A stretch of DNA of 64,000 nt from Aquatica leii (Eukaryota; Arthropoda; Insecta; Coleoptera; Lampyridae), in assembly GCA_035610365.1 (NCBI GenBank), contig CM069436.1, positions 86,429,912 through 86,493,911 of the forward strand. Direction: 5' to 3'. Of the stretch, positions 59,201 to 64,000 are shown piece after piece. Position 1 is the stretch's first letter. Each line of letters starts with the position of its first letter. Below the pieces are notes generated by a model, which did no database searches, was not told the origin of the DNA, and saw only the letters and a program-made list of their open reading frames with translations. Position numbers and translations under genes: made by a program.

Positions 59201-59547
59201 GTAATACGAAAATCTGTGGCGAACATTATGAAATTTCAAGAGAAAAATGTAGTTCCAGAATATTAAGAAATTAACAGTACCCAAGTACGGCTGTGGCTTA
59301 GACCAACTAAATTAGAGGACAGTTCGAAACAAGTTGAAGGTCGTCTTCCGAGAAACAGGCGTTCAAGTGTTGGTCTGCAGTTACGAACCAAAGAGAATAT
59401 CGAGTCAGGAAAAATCCATTGACTGCTACTTTTATAGTCAAGGAAGTTGCTGAAATGGAGAAAGCTACCGCTATCGTCACGATCTTTTCTACCGGTGTTG
59501 CATCCAGTTTCCTGTTCTGGGACAAAACAGTCTCAAAAAGAAAGCAG
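59200..59547 (+). pseudogene. Tail of gypsy pol and polypurine region
   Basis: Between about 59370 and 59540 one frame stays open over roughly 55 codons (TNQREYRVRKNPLTATFIVK near 59385), directly before the 3' LTR. Such C-terminal extensions occur in some insect gypsy elements. The sequence CAAAAAGAAAGCAG just before the LTR is the likely polypurine tract. Confidence 0.4.
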
Positions 59548-59816
59548 TGAAAAGTTTTTGTTCGAGTTCGAGAACGTTCACAAACTTATTATCAATTTCC
59601 AGAACGTTTCCCAAAAGGTGTAGAAAATTTTCGAAATATAACAGAAATATATAAAATTGATTCAAAGTGAGCATAGGTCAGTTATTCGAAGTCGGCAGTG
59701 TTAATAAGATGTTTAAACAAATAAGTAAGTGATTAACGCGTGTTCCAGATAAATACAACGAAGTAAAAACGTACGTAACTATAATGTAAACAAGTGTCAG
59801 TTTTTAGATAAACACA
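59548..59816 (+). repeat. Gypsy 3' LTR (copy B), truncated
   Basis: Starts TGAAAAGTTTTTGTTCGAG and matches the 5' LTR block by block through AACGCGTGTTCCAGATAAATA and TAAACAAGTGTCAG, then similarity stops near 59816. About 120 bp of the LTR end are missing, so no target duplication can be checked. Confidence 0.8.
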
Positions 59817-61744
59817 TCTCACTTTCAAAAATGTACTTGGTTAAAGTGACTAACATGTTAGAAGGTAAGTTTTTTGACTAATACAATTATTTTGTTGGCA
59901 CAGTGATCTAAAATTTTTAATTACAATGGCAAAGATAACTTAAAAAACATGCAGAAATCTACAGAATTAAAGATCAAAAAAATGTATGCAGAAACGTGAT
60001 AGAATAAGAATGGAAGATTTGAGGAGCAAAAAAACAAGAAAAATGTTATCTTAAAAAAGAAACAAATAGGTTTAAAACAATAAATAAAGTAAATAAACAA
60101 ATAAAAAAATAAATTTAAAAAAATGAAGAAAAAGGTAATAAGTCGTATGATGACAACAAAAGAAGGAAACAAATTAAAAAAAAATTTCTTATTTCTTTAA
60201 TGGAGAAACCAATTATTTAACATCAGAAAGTGACACAAAGCAAAAGCAAGTTGGCAAGAGTTTGAGAATATTGGAAACAAGTAGTTTTTTATAAAAAAAT
60301 GTTTTTTAAGAAATAAAATTTTTATAGGTACGTTTACCACTCTTTAGATTTTTTATTTTGTAGAATCATTTTCTATATATTTGTTTTCCTTATTTTTACT
60401 ATTACATCGATTAATTAAATCAAAAATACGATTGCAAAAAACAAACAGAGAAGGATTATAAGTAAAATTTTGTTTTATTAAAACTACTACAAACCGAATT
60501 CTTTTGATATCGTTTTAGATTGAAACGTTAAAATAAACATATTAGCATATTTAGAAAAACTACGCAGTTTTTGTATCATTTTTAATTTATAAAACATTTT
60601 GTAATTTAATTTTAACAAACCAAAGAATCAATACTAGCGCAAAATTGTTACATTATTAATAAATCTAGGTTAACCGTCAATTATTTTATATAATCAACAA
60701 CTAAAACAAATTCCTTGTTTAATTTGCCATCCACAAGCAAATATAGAAATTCGTATAAAAGTTATTACAAATTGAATGTAAAATTTAATTAACCATGTTA
60801 TTTTATATAAAATATTATTTAAATGTTAGTTTTGAACACAGAATAAAAAAATTGATTTATTTTGAATTTATACAACAGCTACCGTTGTTCACATGCCAAC
60901 ACTAAAGAATTTTGTCTTTTATAATTTGCATAATAGATATGAAGGTCAGAAACTTGTTTATAAAATTGTTTTTGTTTATTTATAATTCATACGTTGTATT
61001 TATATTAGATTAAACGTTTATAAATGCGTTTTAAACCTGCGTTTTTGTAATCAAGTTTATTAACTGCTCCAAAAATGACCAAATGTTTCATCCACTTTAA
61101 GAAAACCATCAAAAATATTTCTTGAACATTTACAAAAAACAAGTTTAGTTTCTGCCAAATTACTTTGTCCTACATGTAACAAAAAATTTTGTAATTATAG
61201 AAAAAAAAGTGACATGAACATAAATTACTAACCAAAAAAAAATATTGAAAAATCCTTCTTTGGCAAAGGTACTGGTTTAAATGTAATAGACGAAGGTTTC
61301 AAATCATTGAATTTGTTCTCTGTATTCAAAGTAATAAAACAAAACGTTAGACAGCAATAATAACTAAAACAAATTAATTTAGTTGTAAAACGAAAATTGT
61401 CTTTTTTTGAATCAGTGACAGATGAATAGAAAAAAGATAACAAAAGGTAATGAAAATTTGTCACATGAATACGAGAAACGAAACAGTTAAAAGAAACATG
61501 TAAATTAAGTAAAAAAAAGAATAAAAAATAGTGATCATCGGTCTCTTACAAACTTCTTAGTCAAAACAAAAGATATGTGAAGAACGTAATGTAACATACC
61601 ACCAAATAGTGTTAACACGGTTCTGATGTATATTACCCAATTCAAAAAAGAAAGATAGCAACAATTTAAGTGATGGAGTCGATGGAGTTGCAAGTGATGT
61701 CATTACATTTTATGAAAATGATAATGGTGGAAAGTAGACAAAAC

Positions 61745-61790
61745 GTTGGCAACTTCGGTTACAACAATGACACGGTCTAAACCCGAAAGT
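61745..61790 (+). repeat. Inverted repeat partner 1 (about 45 bp)
   Basis: GTTGGCAACTTCGGTTACAACAATGACACGGTCTAAACCCG matches the reverse complement of about 63800-63845 with three differences. A Penelope-type repeat or a MITE pair spaced 2 kb apart is possible. Confidence 0.6.
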
Positions 61791-63799
61791 TGTTTTCATC
61801 TTAGTATAGAATCCGGTCGTGAAAGCTTTGGCTATTACGATATAGAGTAGTTTTCAGAGTTAACAAGTTTACTAACATAATATTTGGATAGTAGAAACGT
61901 ACTTTTGTCTCTGCCAATTAGTTTTTTTAAGATATCATTAACCATCGATTGATGACCAATAGCTATAAAAACTTATTACTCTATTATAGTACATTACTAG
62001 TGTACAACCGAGTTCGATCATAATCTCATACATATCGGTTTCCTAAGGATTTGTTTTTTCTTTTGAGCAAATTTGTCCTTTTATTAGTGCTATCAAAAAT
62101 ATGTAAAAAAAAAAGCTTCTAGAAAATAACTGCTTAAAAACGTCTAGTTCAGTAACCTCTCGTATTGCATCTAAAAGGACGTAACCATTCTTTTCATCCA
62201 GTAATTTCAACTTAAGGTAAAAATTATCGGTCTCCAGTGTACAACAGTAGTGTCGTTTGCATTTTCTGATTCTGGATAATATCTGACTCACTTACAGCGT
62301 TTTTCTAGTTTTTTTTGATTGAGCTTGCGACGTCTGATTGTTTTATAATATAGAATTTATGCTTTAGGCCCAAAAACTTCAGGAAATAATATTTCCAAAT
62401 TGTGGAAAATTTTACGTGTCAATTTTTAATATAAATATAACGAATTTTAAAACTAATTTATTGAAACTATTTACACGATTATTATAAACCTAACTTAAAA
62501 CACAATGCAAGCTAAAGTAATATAATAACCTAATAGTTTAATAAAAACAACCGTTACATTAATTTATTTATCACTGTAACAGTATACCGTCTGCGGATAA
62601 GATAATTAGTCATTTGATGCATTTGTTTATTGTTACAATACGTTCTTTTATACATGACGCGACGTTGTATTTATTTAAACCCTTACGTGCTTTCTATAAC
62701 ACTTTATTTATTTAGAACGACACGGTATCCTTAACATTTGAGACTTTTGACTATAATAACTTGCAAGTTTAGCAATTTTTTTTTATATTCTCATATTATG
62801 TCTCTTATTATTTTGTCCCAATCGCCATGAATGATCTTTGAATTATCTAGAGACTTCGATGCGTTTCATAACTTACTTACATTTCCTTTAACTGTTAGCT
62901 GCTTTGTATACGTTTATTTTGCTACAAACCACAATACCGTCACTATAAAATTGATATTATTGACGCGCTTTAGTAATTTTAGGTTAGGGCAATTTTAACC
63001 CCACTAGCGAGATTGGTCAGCTTCTTAGAACCTAAAAATTTCTGTAGCACCAAAACCGTTAAACAAGAATAGTATTATCATAAAATTGATAGACAAAGGT
63101 TTTTCCTTAAGTAAGACCTAAGTAGTGTATGTTATCTGAATTACCTGGTACACATAACGCATGTGTACGTACCATCAGAATGCTAAATTTATGTTTGCAA
63201 GTTTCAAATTGAACACATATTACAAAAACATAATTAGTTTACTGGTTTGTGACTTTCAGAATAATGCATGTATATGATGATGAGTTTTGCCTAAGAAAAG
63301 AATCTTTTCTTTAGCATTTAAGAGATAAAACTGGCGATTTTCCTGATGACGATATTTTTACGCAGTGGTTTAGTACTGATCGAGCTCAACTCAAGTTTTG
63401 TATATTGATGATTTTTTTAAATTGTTAGTATTAAAGAAACGTCACGTCATTTCAAAAACGCAGTCAAAATACTCGAAAGAACTCAAAAAATGTTTGTTTA
63501 GCTTTACATGGTGCAAAGAACATCGCATTTCTTGTTCAATCCGAAATTCAAACTTTTCATTAGTCCAATACACAAGCTACCTTACATCCTAAAGTGTTTT
63601 ACTACAGAAAAACTAAAAAAAATATACTGAAAGAGCTGATATGTTATCACTAACTACTTAGAGCACAGCACTGCTGCTGTATACAATCTTCGTTCAAGAA
63701 ATGGAGATAGTATCACCCGAAGTAAACAAATAAAATATTTTAGTAATAAAACGAGCCAATATAAAAACACTAAAAATGCTATATTAAAATAAGAATGTT

Positions 63800-63880
63800 G
63801 TCCGGGTTTGAACCGTGTCATTGTTGTAATCGAAGTTGCCAACCTTTCGCCCACTTTCGTAAGGGGCTTTATCAGGGCGT
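63800..63880 (-). repeat. Inverted repeat partner 2 with hammerhead-like core
   Basis: The minus strand reads CTGATAA (63869-63875), then A, then a GCCC/GGGC stem with its loop, and GAAA (63845-63848) running into the shared 45-bp segment. It resembles a hammerhead core of a Penelope-like repeat with the conserved G8 changed to A. It is probably inactive, and the interpretation is tentative. Confidence 0.35.
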
Positions 63881-64000
63881 GAGATAAATCTAAATACCCA
63901 AACAAGCAAACGATAATAATCAACTAGTGAACCTACCCGTTTTCTAAACTCCATAGAAATGACTTAAGAAGAAATAGTCTCCGTATATAAAGAAGAAGGA

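Larger units (their letters stand above)
53268..59816 (+). mobile_element. Gypsy element copy B: LTR-gag-pol-LTR, degenerate, split by a solo LTR
   Basis: The 5' LTR (53268-53664) is followed by TTGGTGATACAGG as primer-binding-like sequence, a leader with the TTTATGCCGGTGACGCG segment, gag (53815-54960), protease (about 56485-56940), RT remnants, RNase H, integrase and a truncated 3' LTR (59548-59816). Without the 1.5-kb solo LTR inside, it spans about 5 kb, usual for this class. Much of the RT palm is deleted and stops are frequent, so it cannot move. It has the same structure as copy A. Confidence 0.85.
59820..64000. other. AT-rich terminal stretch, no assignable gene
   Basis: No confident coding region was found. 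A lysine-rich translation at 59921-60172 is low-complexity. At 63240-63600 a plus-strand frame (64 codons, with a TWCKEHRISCSIRNSN segment) has a protein-like composition but no family I recognise. Two inverted copies of a 45-bp segment are at 61745-61790 and 63800-63845. Confidence 0.35.

Overview
This is insect nuclear DNA: very AT-rich, intron-bearing, and mostly built from decayed transposable elements. The families recognised are R1-, Jockey/CR1- and RTE-like LINEs, Penelope-like elements, Ty3/gypsy, piggyBac, three kinds of hAT, a CACTA-type (CMC) element, pogo/Tigger and a mariner-related fragment. A beetle would fit this mixture, but the species cannot be fixed from the sequence. I saw no sign of prokaryotic or plasmid DNA.

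Only one ordinary host gene is convincingly present: the first two coding exons of a Rab26-type small GTPase on the minus strand (31390-31786), with a P-loop, correct splice sites and matching phase. Its later exons are not in the window, so positions 1-31389 are best read as part of one very long second intron and 31787-64000 as 5' flank or 5' intron.

Layout. 321-1640: palindromic foldback/MITE cluster. 1640-6540: AT-rich with a possible Penelope end. 6540-6845: mariner-related fragment cut by a long foldback element (6842-11780) whose roughly 850-940 bp inverted arms enclose a dead minus-strand LINE. 12835-13060: divergent LTR. 13595-17756: TTF/ZMYM1-like hAT transposase split by a CMC element with recognisable terminal repeats (13865-16413). 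17757-21990: gypsy remnant split by two LINEs. 22351-22547 and 30482-30690: opposed copies of one palindromic MITE. Between them lie a hAT fragment tandemly quadruplicated, a pogo-like transposase and a Jockey/CR1 LINE with intact RT motifs. 31390-32400: Rab26 5' end. 33075-42330: gypsy LTR plus gag, split by piggyBac (exact TTAA), itself holding a hAT, which holds a Tigger MITE (TA duplication) and a solo LTR (AAGT duplication). 42335-44074: terminal-inverted-repeat element with a solo LTR (ATAT duplication). 44080-47900: minus-strand LINE wrecks. 48411-49600: MITE fragment and RTE-like LINE. 52560-53030: Penelope GIY-YIG remnant. 53268-59816: gypsy element split by another solo LTR (ATTT duplication). 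59820-64000: mostly unassigned AT-rich DNA.

No cooperating gene system is visible. The value of the window is as a layered record of insertions beside and inside a Rab gene. Every TE coding region read here carries stops, frameshifts or deletions, apart from short intact stretches.
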